The notes: generated by a model not told the origin, from the sequence alone. DNA of 64,000 bases from Streptomyces lienomycini (GCF_027947595.1 NZ_CP116257.1:1674001-1738000); one strand, 5' to 3'. Counted from the first letter of the stretch, positions 28,242-37,765 are shown. Numbers and translations: made by a program.

Positions 28242-29903
28242 GTGAAGCGGGCGGTGAAGCGGGCGCGGACCGCGCGCGGGGGCGCGGCGCGGCTCGGTCT
28301 GATGGCCGTGCCCGTCGCGTTCTTCGCTGTGTTCTTCGCCTACCCCGTCGCCGCCATCGTCGCGCGCGGCCTGGAGGTCGACGGGGTCTGGCAGCTCGGG
28401 CGGATCGGGGACGTGCTCGCGCGCTCCGACGTGCGGCACGTGCTGTGGTTCACGACCTGGCAGGCGCTGGCGTCCACCGCGCTCACCCTGCTGATCGCAC
28501 TGCCCGGCGCGTACGTCTTCGCCCGCTTCGACTTCCCCGGCAAGCAGGTGCTGCGGGCCGTGGTGACCGTGCCGTTCGTGCTGCCGACGGTCGTCGTCGG
28601 TACGGCGTTCCTGGCACTGGTCGGGCGCGGTGGGCTGCTGGACGAGCTGTGGGGTCTGCGTCTGGACACCACGGTGTGGGCGATCCTCCTCGCGCACGTC
28701 TTCTTCAACTACGCCGTCGTCGTCCGCACCGTCGGCGGCCTCTGGTCGCAGCTCGACCCGCGCCAGGAGGAGGCCGCGCGGATGCTCGGCGCCTCCCGGC
28801 TGCGGGCCTGGCGGCAGGTCACGCTGCCCGCGCTGGCGCCCGCCGTGGCCGCCGCCGCGCTGATGGTCTTCCTGTTCACCTTCACCTCCTTCGGTGTCGT
28901 CCAGATCCTCGGCGGACCCACCTTCTCCACGCTGGAGGTGGAGATCTACCGCCAGACCTCGCAGGTCTTCGACCTGTCCACGGCCGCGGTGCTGACGCTG
29001 ATCCAGTTCGCCGCGGTCGTCGCCATCCTCGCCGTGCACGCCTGGACGGTACGGCGGCGCGAGACGGCCCACCGGCTGGTGGACGCGGCCACGACCGCGC
29101 GCCGGCCGCGTGGAACCGGGCAGTGGGCGCTGCTCGCCGGGGTCCTGGCCGTCATCGCCGTCCTGCTGGTGCTGCCGCTCGCGGTACTGGTCCGGCGGTC
29201 GCTGGGCGCGTCCGGGTTCGGCTACTACCGGGCGCTGACCCGCGAGGACGGCGGTGCGTTCCTCGTCCCGCCGATCGAGGCGATCGGCAACTCCCTCCAG
29301 TACGCCGTCGCCGCCACCGCCATCGCCGTGGCGATCGGCCTGCTGGCCGCGACCGCGCTCACCCGGCGCGACGCGGGCCGCTTCGTGCGCGGGTTCGACG
29401 CGCTGCTGATGCTGCCGCTCGGGGTGTCGGCCGTGACGGTCGGGTTCGGATTCCTGATCGCACTGGACGAACCGCCGCTGGACCTCAGGTCGTCCTGGAT
29501 CCTGGTGCCGCTCGCGCAGGCGCTGGTGGGCGTCCCCTTCGTCGTACGGACCATGCTGCCGGTGCTGCGGGCGGTGGACGGGCGGCTGCGGGAGGCGGCG
29601 GCGGTGCTGGGGGCGTCGCCCTGGCGGGTGTGGCGCGAGGTGGACCTGCCGATGGTGCGGCGGGCGCTGCTGGTCGCGGCCGGGTTCGCCTTCGCCATCT
29701 CGCTCGGGGAGTTCGGCGCGACCGTCTTCATCGCGCGGCCCGACAACCCGACGCTGCCGGTCGCCGTGGCGCGACTGCTGGGCCGGCCGGGCGACATGAA
29801 CTACGGCCAGGCGATGGCCCTTTCGACGATTCTGATGCTGGTGTGCGCGGTGGCCCTGGTGGTGCTGGAGCGGCTGCGGACCGACCGGAGCGGGGAGTTC
29901 TGA
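28242..29903 (+). CDS. thiP: Thiamine ABC transporter, fused permease (ThiP-like)
   Basis: This 553-residue protein has two tandem binding-protein-dependent permease domains with about twelve membrane segments. The EAA loops are EEAARMLGASRLRAWRQVTL and EAAAVLGASPWRVWREVDLP. This fused form is typical of ThiP and ferric-iron FbpB permeases; the TPP riboswitch upstream favours thiamine. GTG at 28242 was chosen after GAAGAGGGG; upstream in-frame GTGs overlap thiB. Confidence 0.88.
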   Translation: MKRAVKRARTARGGAARLGLMAVPVAFFAVFFAYPVAAIVARGLEVDGVWQLGRIGDVLARSDVRHVLWFTTWQALASTALTLLIALPGAYVFARFDFPGKQVLRAVVTVPFVLPTVVVGTAFLALVGRGGLLDELWGLRLDTTVWAILLAHVFFNYAVVVRTVGGLWSQLDPRQEEAARMLGASRLRAWRQVTLPALAPAVAAAALMVFLFTFTSFGVVQILGGPTFSTLEVEIYRQTSQVFDLSTAAVLTLIQFAAVVAILAVHAWTVRRRETAHRLVDAATTARRPRGTGQWALLAGVLAVIAVLLVLPLAVLVRRSLGASGFGYYRALTREDGGAFLVPPIEAIGNSLQYAVAATAIAVAIGLLAATALTRRDAGRFVRGFDALLMLPLGVSAVTVGFGFLIALDEPPLDLRSSWILVPLAQALVGVPFVVRTMLPVLRAVDGRLREAAAVLGASPWRVWREVDLPMVRRALLVAAGFAFAISLGEFGATVFIARPDNPTLPVAVARLLGRPGDMNYGQAMALSTILMLVCAVALVVLERLRTDRSGEF

Positions 29904-29904
29904 C

Positions 29905-30963
29905 ATGCCGCCGATGACGCCGACGCCGACGCCGACGCCGCCGAGCCTGCTGAGCCTCGAAGGCGCCACGGTCCGCTTCGGCGGGCGGGCCGTGCTCGAC
30001 GACGTCGATCTGGGGGTCGCCGAGCACGAGGTGGTGTGCGTGCTGGGGCCCAGCGGCAGCGGCAAGTCGACGCTCCTGCGGGCGGTCGCCGGGCTCCAGC
30101 CGCTGGACGCCGGACGGGTGACGCTGGACGGCCGGGACCAGTCCGGGGTGCCCGCGCACCGGCGCGAGGTCGGGCTGATGTTCCAGGACCACCAGCTCTT
30201 CCCGCAGCGGGACGTGGCCGGGAACATCGCCTTCGGGCCGCGGATGCGAGGCGCTTCCCGGGCCGAACAGCGGGACCGGGTGGGGGAGTTGCTGGAGCTG
30301 GTGGGGCTGCCGGGTGCCGCCCGCCGGTCCGTCGCCGCGCTCTCCGGCGGTGAGCAGCAGCGAGTGGCGCTGGCCCGCGCGCTCGCGCCCCGGCCCCGGC
30401 TGCTGATGCTGGACGAGCCGCTCGGCCAGCTCGACCGTTCGCTGCGGGAGCGTCTCGTGGTCGAACTGCGGGAGCTGTTCGGCCGGTTGGGCACCACGGT
30501 GCTCGCCGTGACCCACGACCAGGGCGAGGCGTTCGCGCTGGCCGACCGGGTCGTGGTGATGCGGGACGGGCGGATCGCGCAGTCGGGGACGCCCCTGGAG
30601 GTGTGGCAGCGGCCGGCGGACGCGTTCGTGGCCCGCTTCCTGGGTTTCGACAACGTGGTCGAGGCGCTGGTCGCCGGGCAGGCCGCCGACACCCCGTGGG
30701 GCAAGGTGCCGGTCCCGGAGGATGCCCCGCAGGGCACCCGGACGGTGCTGGTGCGGCCGGCCGGGGTCCGGGTCGTCCCCGCCGACGAGGGCCTGCGCTG
30801 CACGGTCACCGCCCGCACCTTCCGCGGCACCCACGTCACCGTCCACCTCCAGCCCGAGGACGCGCCCCGCCTGGAGGCGGCCTGCGCGCTGCGGTCGGCG
30901 CCGGAGGTCGGGGACGCGGTCGGGGTCGAGTTCGACGTGGCGGAAATTGTCGTGCTCGGGTGA
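29905..30963 (+). CDS. ABC transporter ATP-binding protein for thiamine uptake (ThiQ-like)
   Basis: The product has 352 residues. Walker A GPSGSGKST near residues 48-56, the Q-loop MFQDHQLFP, signature LSGGEQQRVALARAL and Walker B LLMLDEPLGQLD are intact. A C-terminal TOBE-like region follows from about residue 250. The start codon ATG 29905 overlaps the thiP stop region by a base or so, so the three genes form one operon. The N-terminus contains a short TPTPTPTP repeat. Substrate is inferred from the operon. Confidence 0.88.
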   Translation: MPPMTPTPTPTPPSLLSLEGATVRFGGRAVLDDVDLGVAEHEVVCVLGPSGSGKSTLLRAVAGLQPLDAGRVTLDGRDQSGVPAHRREVGLMFQDHQLFPQRDVAGNIAFGPRMRGASRAEQRDRVGELLELVGLPGAARRSVAALSGGEQQRVALARALAPRPRLLMLDEPLGQLDRSLRERLVVELRELFGRLGTTVLAVTHDQGEAFALADRVVVMRDGRIAQSGTPLEVWQRPADAFVARFLGFDNVVEALVAGQAADTPWGKVPVPEDAPQGTRTVLVRPAGVRVVPADEGLRCTVTARTFRGTHVTVHLQPEDAPRLEAACALRSAPEVGDAVGVEFDVAEIVVLG

Positions 30964-30975
30964 TCGTTCCGCTCG

Positions 30976-30981
30976 TAGGGT
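30976..30981 (+). promoter_or_regulatory. Candidate -10 box (TAGGGT) of a leaderless gene
   Basis: TAGGGT ends 6 nt before the ATG at 30988; no ribosome-binding site is seen. Confidence 0.4.
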
Positions 30982-30987
30982 GACGGC

Positions 30988-31788
30988 ATGACTCTCCTTC
31001 GGCACGACCGCTACTGCGACGAGATCGTCCACCAAGTGGGCCTGCTCAGGGCCGTGGTGACGTCCGGCGCGGATGTGGCGGCCACCGTGCCGACCTGCCC
31101 GGACTGGACCCTGGAGGACCTGGTGCGGCACGTGGGCCGGGCCCTGCGCTGGTGCGGGCTGCTCGTCGGCACCCGCGCCGAGGAGGACATCCCGGTCGAC
31201 CGGGCGCCGGGCTCCGAGGGCCCCGCCGTCACCGGGGACGCCGCGGCGCTGGACGCGTGGCTGGCCCGGTCCGGCGAGGTGGTCGTCGGCGCGTTGCGGG
31301 AGGCCGGTCCGGACGCGCGTGCGTGGTCGTGGGCCGGTGACGACACGGCCGGGTTCTGGGCGCGGCGGATGACCCACGAACTCGTCGTCCACCAGGCGGA
31401 CGCGGCACTCGCGGCGGGCCTGCCGCTCCGGGCCGTCGCGCCCGAGGTGGCCGCCGACGCGGTCGACGAGTGGCTGGACATCGTGCGGTTCGTCCAGCGG
31501 GTACTGCCCGGCGCGGCGGCGAACGAACTGCGTGCCCCGGGCAGCAGCATCCACCTGCACGCGACCGGCACCCCGACGGAGCTGGACACCGAGTGGCTCG
31601 TCGACCTGGCCGACGAGGGCGTCGTCTGGCGCCGCGGCCACGAGAAGGCGACCGTGACCCTGCGCGGGCCGCTCACGGACGTGCTGCTGGCCTTCTACGG
31701 CCGGCTGCCGCTGGACACCCCGGGGCTCGACGTGCTCGGTGACCGCAAGCTGCTCGAACTCTGGCTGGAGAAGGCGACGTTCGGCTGA
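30988..31788 (+). CDS. Maleylpyruvate isomerase family mycothiol-dependent protein
   Basis: This 266-residue protein belongs to the DinB/MDMPI fold. The signature CPDWTLEDLVRHVGRAL near residues 33-50 and the helix MTHELVVHQADAAL carry the metal-binding His and Glu/His residues. Family members use mycothiol in detoxification or isomerisation, but the substrate here is unknown. The C-terminal MDMPI-type domain is present (LRGPLTDVLLAFYGR). It is separated from thiBPQ by a TAGGGT box and probably has its own leaderless promoter; a hairpin follows. Confidence 0.8.
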   Translation: MTLLRHDRYCDEIVHQVGLLRAVVTSGADVAATVPTCPDWTLEDLVRHVGRALRWCGLLVGTRAEEDIPVDRAPGSEGPAVTGDAAALDAWLARSGEVVVGALREAGPDARAWSWAGDDTAGFWARRMTHELVVHQADAALAAGLPLRAVAPEVAADAVDEWLDIVRFVQRVLPGAAANELRAPGSSIHLHATGTPTELDTEWLVDLADEGVVWRRGHEKATVTLRGPLTDVLLAFYGRLPLDTPGLDVLGDRKLLELWLEKATFG

Positions 31789-31794
31789 CACGAC

Positions 31795-31826
31795 GGTGGC
31801 CCGCCCCCGGCCGGGGACGGGCCACC
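31795..31826. terminator. Bidirectional terminator hairpin
   Basis: GGTGGCCCG (31795-31803) pairs with CGGGCCACC (31818-31826). It lies between two convergent genes and can serve both. Confidence 0.6.
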
Positions 31827-31848
31827 ACGACGTGCGTCGGTGCGGGCG

Positions 31849-32553
31849 TCAGCGGTTGCTGTTCGCTCCGCGACGGCGCAGGCCGAAGAAGACGGCGCCG
31901 CCACCGACGACGACCAGGGCCGCCGCGATACCGGCGATCATGCCGGTGTTGGAGTTGGCACCGGTCTCGGCGAGGTTGGAGTCACCGGCCGCCGGGGACG
32001 GGGCGTTGTCGTTCGGCACGGCCGCCGGCGCGGTGCTCTCCGCCTGCGACGGCGCGGGGGCCGAGGTGGACGGCTCGGGGGCCGGGGTCTCCGTCTCGTC
32101 GGACGGGGTCGAGGAGCTCTCCGACGGGGCCGGGGCCGGAGTGTCCTCGGTCTTGCAGGGGGTCGACGGGGTCTTCACGTCCGGCTGGATGTCCTCGTCG
32201 ACGTACGTGTCGGCCTTGACGTGGACGCGGTACTCCGTGTTCGGCTGCCAGTCCACGGGGAAGGTGACCGTGGTGCCGTCCTTGGAGCCCTTGACCGTCT
32301 GCTGGCCGACCTGCCTGTCGCCGTCCTTGAGGTAGACGGTGACGGTGGCCGGGATGCCGGCCGGGTCCACGTCGGTGACGGTGATGACACCGTTGTCGCC
32401 TTCGCACTTGGCTTCAGCGGAGAACTCGCCGATGTTGCAGGCGAGGGCGGTGCCGGAGGCGCTCAGCGCCAGGGCCGCGGAGGCGGCGACGACGCCGAGG
32501 GCGCGGACGCCGCGGCGGGATGCCGTACGGCTGATTATGGACAGGACTGCCAC
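31849..32553 (-). CDS. LAETG-anchored cell-surface protein (class E sortase substrate)
   Basis: This 234-residue exported protein has a signal peptide ending near ALA (about residue 38), a compact domain with two spaced cysteines ([14 protein letters not shown], later PCKTED), a Pro/Ser/Thr/Glu-rich wall-spanning stretch and a sorting signal. LAETG is at residues 194-198, followed by a hydrophobic segment and a Arg-rich tail. In Streptomyces, LAxTG proteins are sortase E substrates and some act at aerial hyphae. The function of the globular domain is unknown. A strong consensus-like promoter lies upstream. Confidence 0.88.
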   Translation of the reverse strand: MAVLSIISRTASRRGVRALGVVAASAALALSASGTALACNIGEFSAEAKCEGDNGVITVTDVDPAGIPATVTVYLKDGDRQVGQQTVKGSKDGTTVTFPVDWQPNTEYRVHVKADTYVDEDIQPDVKTPSTPCKTEDTPAPAPSESSSTPSDETETPAPEPSTSAPAPSQAESTAPAAVPNDNAPSPAAGDSNLAETGANSNTGMIAGIAAALVVVGGGAVFFGLRRRGANSNR

Positions 32554-32643
32554 GTTTGTCCTTTACGGGAGCGCGGATGCGGGGGGTGGAGGGGGTGCCG
32601 ACGCTCGACGACGCGGCATCAGCACACCCATGAGCCTCACTGG

Positions 32644-32671
32644 TCTATAAGCGGGGCGTAAGAAGTGTCAA
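32644..32671 (-). promoter_or_regulatory. Consensus-like promoter of the LAETG protein gene
   Basis: Reading the minus strand, TTGACA (32671-32666) and TATAGA (32649-32644) are separated by 16 nt, close to the principal sigma-factor consensus. The predicted leader is about 85 nt. Confidence 0.7.
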
Positions 32672-32842
32672 CGCATATGCCGGTCAAGGCCGTTGACTTT
32701 GCCGTCTTATTAACCGCCGGTACGTTTCAGCACCCTGGGTGCCTCTTCGATCCGGCCAATCAGGGCGCTCCCCGACCCCCGTCGCCCACCCCTCCCGAGC
32801 CGCCGGCTCCCGGTCCGCCCGTCCGTGCCGGGGACCGCTCGG

Positions 32843-33250
32843 TCAGCCCTGGACCGCCGCCGGGTCCATCCACACGACCTCGAAGGTGTGGCCGTCGACG
32901 TCGTCGAAGGCCCGGCCGTACATGAAGCCGTGGTCCTGGGTCTCGCCGGTGACCGAGCCGCCGGCCGCGACCGCCTTCTCCACCAGCTCGTCGACCTTCT
33001 CGCGGCTCTCGGCGCTCAGCGCGATCAGCACCTCGCTGGACTTCGCCGAGTCCGCGATGTCCTTCTTCGTGAACTCACGGTACTTCTGCGGGGTGTGCAC
33101 CATCACCACGATGGTGTCGCTGACCGGGAACGAGGCGGTGCTGTCGTCGCTGAACTGGGCGTTGATCTCCCATCCGAGCCCGGCGAAGAACTTCTTGGAG
33201 GCGTCGAGGTCGCCGGTGGCCAGGTTCACGAAGATCATCTGCTGGTACAT
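32843..33250 (-). CDS. VOC (glyoxalase/bleomycin-resistance-like) family protein
   Basis: This 135-residue protein starts MYQQMIFVNLATGDLDASKK and ends with FDDVDGHTFEVVWMD, the two halves of a vicinal-oxygen-chelate fold. The subgroup without assigned substrate is often annotated as extradiol dioxygenase-like or glyoxalase-like. ATG at 33250 is preceded by GGGAGAGGC. Isolated gene, transcribed opposite to the preceding thi operon. Confidence 0.82.
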   Translation of the reverse strand: MYQQMIFVNLATGDLDASKKFFAGLGWEINAQFSDDSTASFPVSDTIVVMVHTPQKYREFTKKDIADSAKSSEVLIALSAESREKVDELVEKAVAAGGSVTGETQDHGFMYGRAFDDVDGHTFEVVWMDPAAVQG

Positions 33251-33365
33251 GGGGGGCCTCTCCCGTCGATGTGCTGCCGTTGTCGTGCCGTTCGAAGAGG
33301 TAGACGGGAGGCGGCCGGGAAACTCATCGCCGGTCCGCGGACTTTCTCGAAGGAATGTTCCCGGC

Positions 33366-34736
33366 TCAGTCGGCCAGCGGCAGCGCCGCCAGCACGGCGA
33401 CGACCAGGGTCAGCGGACCGAACAGGGCGAGCAGGGCGGCGGCGCGCACGGCGGCGGCGCCGCGCAGGGTCGCCGGGGGCGCTCCCAGCCGCAGCAGGGC
33501 TTGCGTCGTGTCGGCACGCGCGTGCTTGGCCTCGACGGCCGCGGTGAGGAGGGCGGCCACCGTGCAGCCGGCCACGAGGAGGGCGCCCAGGGTGCTCAGC
33601 GGGCCGAACGCCGGTCCGTCGCCGGCGTACACCGTGCCGGCCACGTAGGCCGCGGCGGCCACGGCGGCCACGACGCCGAGGGGCGGCCGATGCGGTGCGA
33701 CTCCTCCATGAGGACGCGGCCGGCCAGCAGCCGCAGGGCGCGGGGGCGGGCGGCCTGGAGCAGGCGGCCGCACAGCTGGGTGAGGCCGGGACCGGCCAGG
33801 GCCAGACCCAGGGCGGTGAGGGCCCAGCCGATCAGGACACCGGCCGAGGGGGCCGTGCCGGGCGCGGGGGCGGTGGCCGCGCCGCCGGTGTACGTCTCGA
33901 CGGTGAGGCCCGCGGCGAGGACGGCGAAACCCCAGGGCAGAGCGCTGGTGCCCTGGGGGCGGGGGCGGCTCGGCCCGCGTGCCCGGCGCCTGCGGGGCGA
34001 CGTCCGCCGGGGCCGGGGGCTCGGGGGCGATGGCCTGCGTCTGCAGGGTGCCGCCCGCGCCCGCCGATGCCGCCCCCGCGGCACGACTGCCCGCGGCCGT
34101 GGCGGGCCGGACGGCCCGGGAGCCGAAGCGGCCGTACGCGCCGAAGGTCTCGCGGGCCTTGCCCCAGCCGTAGGCGCCGAAGCGGCCGTAGCCGCGCGGT
34201 GCGGCGGCCGCGGCGGGCCGGGGCTCGCGGGGGCGCAGCGAGTGGGCCACCGCGGCCGACGCGAAGGCCGGCCCGAGGACCAGCAGGGTCAGGACGGCCG
34301 GGGCGGGGAGGGACTGGCCGACGGCCAGGGCGTCGGCGGCCACGCGGCCGGAGGGCCGACCGCCCGTCAGGTCGCCGCGCAGGTGGAGGAAGAGCAGCAG
34401 GGCCGCCACCGAACCCAGCGCGGCGGCCAGGGCCGTCGTCGTCGCCGATACGGCCATCAGGCGGCCGGGGCCCAGGCCGATCGCCGACAGCCCCGAGCGG
34501 GGCCGGGTACCGGGATCGGTGCGGGCCACGGCGACCGCGAGGTGCACCGCGGCGGCCAGCGGCGCCACGCACCAGGCCAGGCGGAGCGCGGCGGCGCCGG
34601 GGGTGTCCGGGTGGCTCAGCGCGTAGCCGAGGGCGCACAGCAGCAGGAAGCCCGTGCCCGCCGAGGCCACCGCGACCAGCAGGCGGCGCAGGTGGACGGC
34701 GAGGCGGGCGGTGCGGGTCAGGCGGAGAGCGAGCAC
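33366..34736 (-). pseudogene. ABC transporter permease, frame broken twice
   Basis: Read from GTG 34736, the sequence gives several membrane segments (HLRRLLVAVASAGTGFLLLC onward). It then loses sense at about 33951-33968, a run of G/C tracts. The sensible peptide (LPWGFAVLAAGLTVETYTGG and further membrane segments) continues in another frame to about 33690. There the first frame resumes (GVVAAVAAAAYVAG) to 33366. Two compensating indels are needed, net zero, for a protein of about 456 residues. It overlaps the partner ATPase by 19 nt. Either a decayed FtsX-like permease or two homopolymer sequence errors; I cannot separate these. Confidence 0.65.
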
Positions 34737-35494
34737 GCCGCCCGGCCTTCCGTTCCGGGAGTCCCGGCGGCACCCGTGGCCACCGTGGTCTCGGCGAGCG
34801 GGGGGAGGTGCACGGTGCGTACCCGCCGTCCGTCGAGGAGCGCCACCGCGCGGTCCGCCAGGGCGGCGGTCTGCGCGTCGTGCGTGGCGAGCAGGACGGT
34901 GATGCCGTGCGAGCGGGCCGCCGTGGTGAGCGTGCGCAGCACCTGGGCTCGGTCGGCGCGGTGCAGGGGGGCCGTCGGCTCGTCGGCGAAGAGGACCGCC
35001 GGGGCGACGGCGAGGGCGCGGGCGATGCAGACGCGCTGCCGCTCGGCCTGCTGGAGTTCGTGCGGGCGCCTGCGCGCCTTGTCGCCGACGTCGAGGCGGT
35101 CCAGCCACTCCAGGGCGGCGGTCTTGGCCCGGCGCCTGCCGGTGCCGCGCAGCATCAGGGGGAGCGCGGCGTTCTCCCAGGCGTTCAGCTCCGGGACGAG
35201 CACCGGGGCGGGGTCGATCCAGCCGAAGCGGTCGCGGCGCAGCCGTTCGCGGCTGAGGGCGCCCATGGTGTGCACCGGCACGCTGTTGAACCACACCTCG
35301 CCGTCCTGCGGCCGCACCAGTCCGGACAGGCAGCGCAGCAGCGTGGTCTTGCCGCTGCCGCGCGGGCCGCTCACGGCGAGGATCTCGCCCACGCGGACAC
35401 CGAGCGACACGCCTTGCAGCGCGGGGGAGCCGTCGTGGTGCTGGAAGTGCAGGGCGCGGGCCCAGAGCACGTCGTTGTCCGGCGGGGCCTCCAT
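34718..35494 (-). CDS. ABC transporter ATP-binding protein with degenerate motifs
   Basis: The product has 258 residues. Walker A GPRGSGKTT and Walker B VLFADEPT are intact. The signature motif, usually LSGGQ, reads LQQAERQRVCIARAL, and the Q-loop position reads WIDPAPVLVPEL without a Gln. The overall layout is that of LolD/MacB-type ATPases that pair with FtsX-like permeases, in keeping with the permease just downstream. The transported substrate is unknown. Given two altered motifs and a broken partner, the system may be degenerate or specialised. Confidence 0.8.
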   Translation of the reverse strand: MEAPPDNDVLWARALHFQHHDGSPALQGVSLGVRVGEILAVSGPRGSGKTTLLRCLSGLVRPQDGEVWFNSVPVHTMGALSRERLRRDRFGWIDPAPVLVPELNAWENAALPLMLRGTGRRRAKTAALEWLDRLDVGDKARRRPHELQQAERQRVCIARALAVAPAVLFADEPTAPLHRADRAQVLRTLTTAARSHGITVLLATHDAQTAALADRAVALLDGRRVRTVHLPPLAETTVATGAAGTPGTEGRAACSLSA

Positions 35495-35708
35495 GGGCGT
35501 ACACCTCGGTTCTGATCCGTATTTCCCCGGTCACGTCCCTCTTCCGGGGGAACGAAGGCGGGGCCGATCGGTCACTGGGCACGCTAAGCAGTCCGCGCGC
35601 GGGGGCCGGACAGCCCGAGGCCCCGGGCCGCCGTGTCTCACTCGAACGGGCGGCGCCGGGGCCGGGGTGATCGTCCCAAAGAATGATCGGAGGGTGATCA
35701 GAAAATGA

Positions 35709-37082
35709 TCAGAGCTTCGTCCACGCCTCCGTCAGCGTGGCGCGCAGGATCTGCTCGATCTCGTCGAAGGTCTCCTGGCTGGAGATCAGCGGCGGGGCGA
35801 GCTGGATGACCGGGTCGCCGCGGTCGTCGGCACGGCAGTACAGGCCGTTCTCGAAGAGCTTCTTGGAGAGGAAGCCGTACAGGACCCGCTCGGTCTCCTC
35901 CTCGTCGAAGGACTCCTTGGTGGTCTTGTCCTTGACCAGCTCGATGCCGTAGAAGAAGCCGTTGCCGCGGACGTCGCCGACGATCGGCAGGTCGTGCAGC
36001 TTCTCCAGGGTGGCGCGGAAGGCGCCCTCGTTGTCGAGCACGTGCTGGTTGAGGCCCTCGCGCTCGAAGAGGTCGAGGTTGGCGATGCCGACCGCGGCGG
36101 AGACCGGGTGGCCGCCGAAGGTGTAGCCGTGCAGGAAGGTGTTGTCGCCCTTGTAGAACGGTTCGGCGAGGCGGTCGGAGATGACGCACGCGCCGATCGG
36201 GGAGTAGCCAGAGGTCATGCCCTTGGCGCAGGTGATCATGTCCGGGACGTAGCCGAACTTGTCGCAGGCGAAGGTCGTGCCGAGGCGTCCGAAGGCGCAG
36301 ATGACCTCGTCCGAGACCAGCAGTACGTCGTACTGGTCGCAGATCTCGCGCACCCGCTGGAAGTAGCCGGGCGGCGGCGGGAAGCAGCCGCCGGCGTTCT
36401 GCACCGGCTCCAGGAAGACCGCCGCGACCGTCTCCGGGCCCTCGAAGAGGATCTGCTGCTCGATCTGGTCGGCGGCCCAGCGGCCGAAGGCCTCGGGGTC
36501 GTCGCCGAAGAGCGGGGCGCGGTAGATGTTGGTGTTCGGCACCTTGTGCGCGCCCGGGACCAGCGGCTCGAAGGGGGCCTTGAGCGCGGGCAGGCCGGTG
36601 ATGGACAGGGCGCCCTGCGGGGTGCCGTGGTAGGCGACCGCGCGGGAGATCACCTTGTACTTGGTGGGCTTGCCGGTCAGCTTGAAGTACTGCTTGGCGA
36701 GCTTCCAGGCGGTCTCGACCGCCTCGCCGCCACCGGTGGTGAAGAAGACCTTGTTGAGGTCGCCGGGGGCCTCGTTCGCCAGGCGCTCGGCCAGCTCGAC
36801 GGCCTTGGGGTGGGCGTAGGACCACACCGGGAAGAAGGCCAGCTCCTGCGCCTGCTTCGCGGCGGTCTCCGCCAGCTCCTGGCGGCCGTGTCCGGCCTGG
36901 ACCACGAACAGGCCGGCGAGGCCGTCGAGGTAGCGCCTGCCCCTGTCGTCGTAGATGTGGGTGCCCTCACCGCGGACGATGGTGGGGACGGGGGCGTTCT
37001 CGTACGACGACATGCGGGTGAAGTGCATCCACAGGTGGTCGTAGGCGGTGCGGCTGAGGTCCTTGGGGCTGTCGCTGCTCAC
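35709..37082 (-). CDS. Class III aminotransferase, putrescine/GABA-type (SpuC-like)
   Basis: This 457-residue PLP enzyme has the cofactor Lys in ITCAKGMTSGYSPIGA and the Asp in DEVICAFGRLGT. Family relatives transaminate putrescine, cadaverine, spermidine or beta-alanine with pyruvate. The AsnC-type regulator 2 nt upstream and an aminobutyraldehyde-type dehydrogenase diverging from it suggest putrescine to 4-aminobutanal. GTG at 37082 follows the regulator stop closely. Substrate is inferred from context. Confidence 0.85.
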   Translation of the reverse strand: MSSDSPKDLSRTAYDHLWMHFTRMSSYENAPVPTIVRGEGTHIYDDRGRRYLDGLAGLFVVQAGHGRQELAETAAKQAQELAFFPVWSYAHPKAVELAERLANEAPGDLNKVFFTTGGGEAVETAWKLAKQYFKLTGKPTKYKVISRAVAYHGTPQGALSITGLPALKAPFEPLVPGAHKVPNTNIYRAPLFGDDPEAFGRWAADQIEQQILFEGPETVAAVFLEPVQNAGGCFPPPPGYFQRVREICDQYDVLLVSDEVICAFGRLGTTFACDKFGYVPDMITCAKGMTSGYSPIGACVISDRLAEPFYKGDNTFLHGYTFGGHPVSAAVGIANLDLFEREGLNQHVLDNEGAFRATLEKLHDLPIVGDVRGNGFFYGIELVKDKTTKESFDEEETERVLYGFLSKKLFENGLYCRADDRGDPVIQLAPPLISSQETFDEIEQILRATLTEAWTKL

Positions 37083-37084
37083 GA

Positions 37085-37600
37085 TTATCGGGTTCCCCAC
37101 ATATAGGTCTGCTTCTTGAGCCTGAGGTAGACGAAGCTCTCGGTGGAGCGCACGCCGGGGACGGCCCGGATGCGGCGGTTGATGACCTCCAGGAGGTGGT
37201 CGTCGTCCTCGCAGACGACCTCCACCATGAGGTCGAAGGAGCCCGCGGTCATCACCACGTACTCGCATTCCGACATGGCCGCCAGCGCCTCCGCGACGGC
37301 CTCCACGTCGCCCTCGACATTGACGCCGACCATCGCCTGGCGCCGGAAGCCCACCGTGAGCGGGTCCGTGACGGCGACGATCTGCATCACGCCCTGGTCG
37401 AGGAGCTTCTGGACGCGCTGGCGCACGGCCGCCTCCGACAGGCCGACGGCCTTGCCGATCGCGGCGTAGGGCCTGCGGCCGTCCTCCTGGAGCTGCTCGA
37501 TGATGGCGAGGGAGACGGCGTCCAACTGGGCACCGCCGTTCCGGGACTCGCGGGAGTCCTTCTGGTCTGCGCTTCGACTGGCCACGGCTTCACTGTGCAC
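37085..37600 (-). CDS. Lrp/AsnC family transcriptional regulator
   Basis: The product has about 171 residues. An N-terminal helix-turn-helix (IGKAVGLSEAAVRQRVQKLL) is followed by the RAM ligand domain (VMTAGSFDLMVEVVCEDDDH). It is cotranscribed with the aminotransferase and divergent from the aldehyde dehydrogenase, so it probably controls both through the 165-bp gap. Start is uncertain: GTG 37600 was chosen; GTG 37588 and TTG 37621 are in frame. The ligand could be a polyamine-derived amine or amino acid. Confidence 0.85.
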   Translation of the reverse strand: MHSEAVASRSADQKDSRESRNGGAQLDAVSLAIIEQLQEDGRRPYAAIGKAVGLSEAAVRQRVQKLLDQGVMQIVAVTDPLTVGFRRQAMVGVNVEGDVEAVAEALAAMSECEYVVMTAGSFDLMVEVVCEDDDHLLEVINRRIRAVPGVRSTESFVYLRLKKQTYMWGTR

Positions 37601-37695
37601 GACGTATCGATAGTTTCGCAAGGTCGAAGCGATGAAATTCGTTGTTTGGAACGCCCCATCCTACGGATATCGCAACTCAGGGGCGAGCGGGGGTG

Positions 37696-37723
37696 TTGAA
37701 AACGTCGGGACTCCGTCTAGGGT
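37696..37723 (+). promoter_or_regulatory. Promoter of the aminobutyraldehyde dehydrogenase-like gene
   Basis: TTGAAA (37696-37701) and TAGGGT (37718-37723) are 16 nt apart, about 42 nt before the GTG start. It lies in the divergent control region shared with the AsnC regulator. Confidence 0.6.
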
Positions 37724-37765
37724 GGGTGTCTCAGTTACTGGACACCCGAACTTGGAGGGCCGGCA

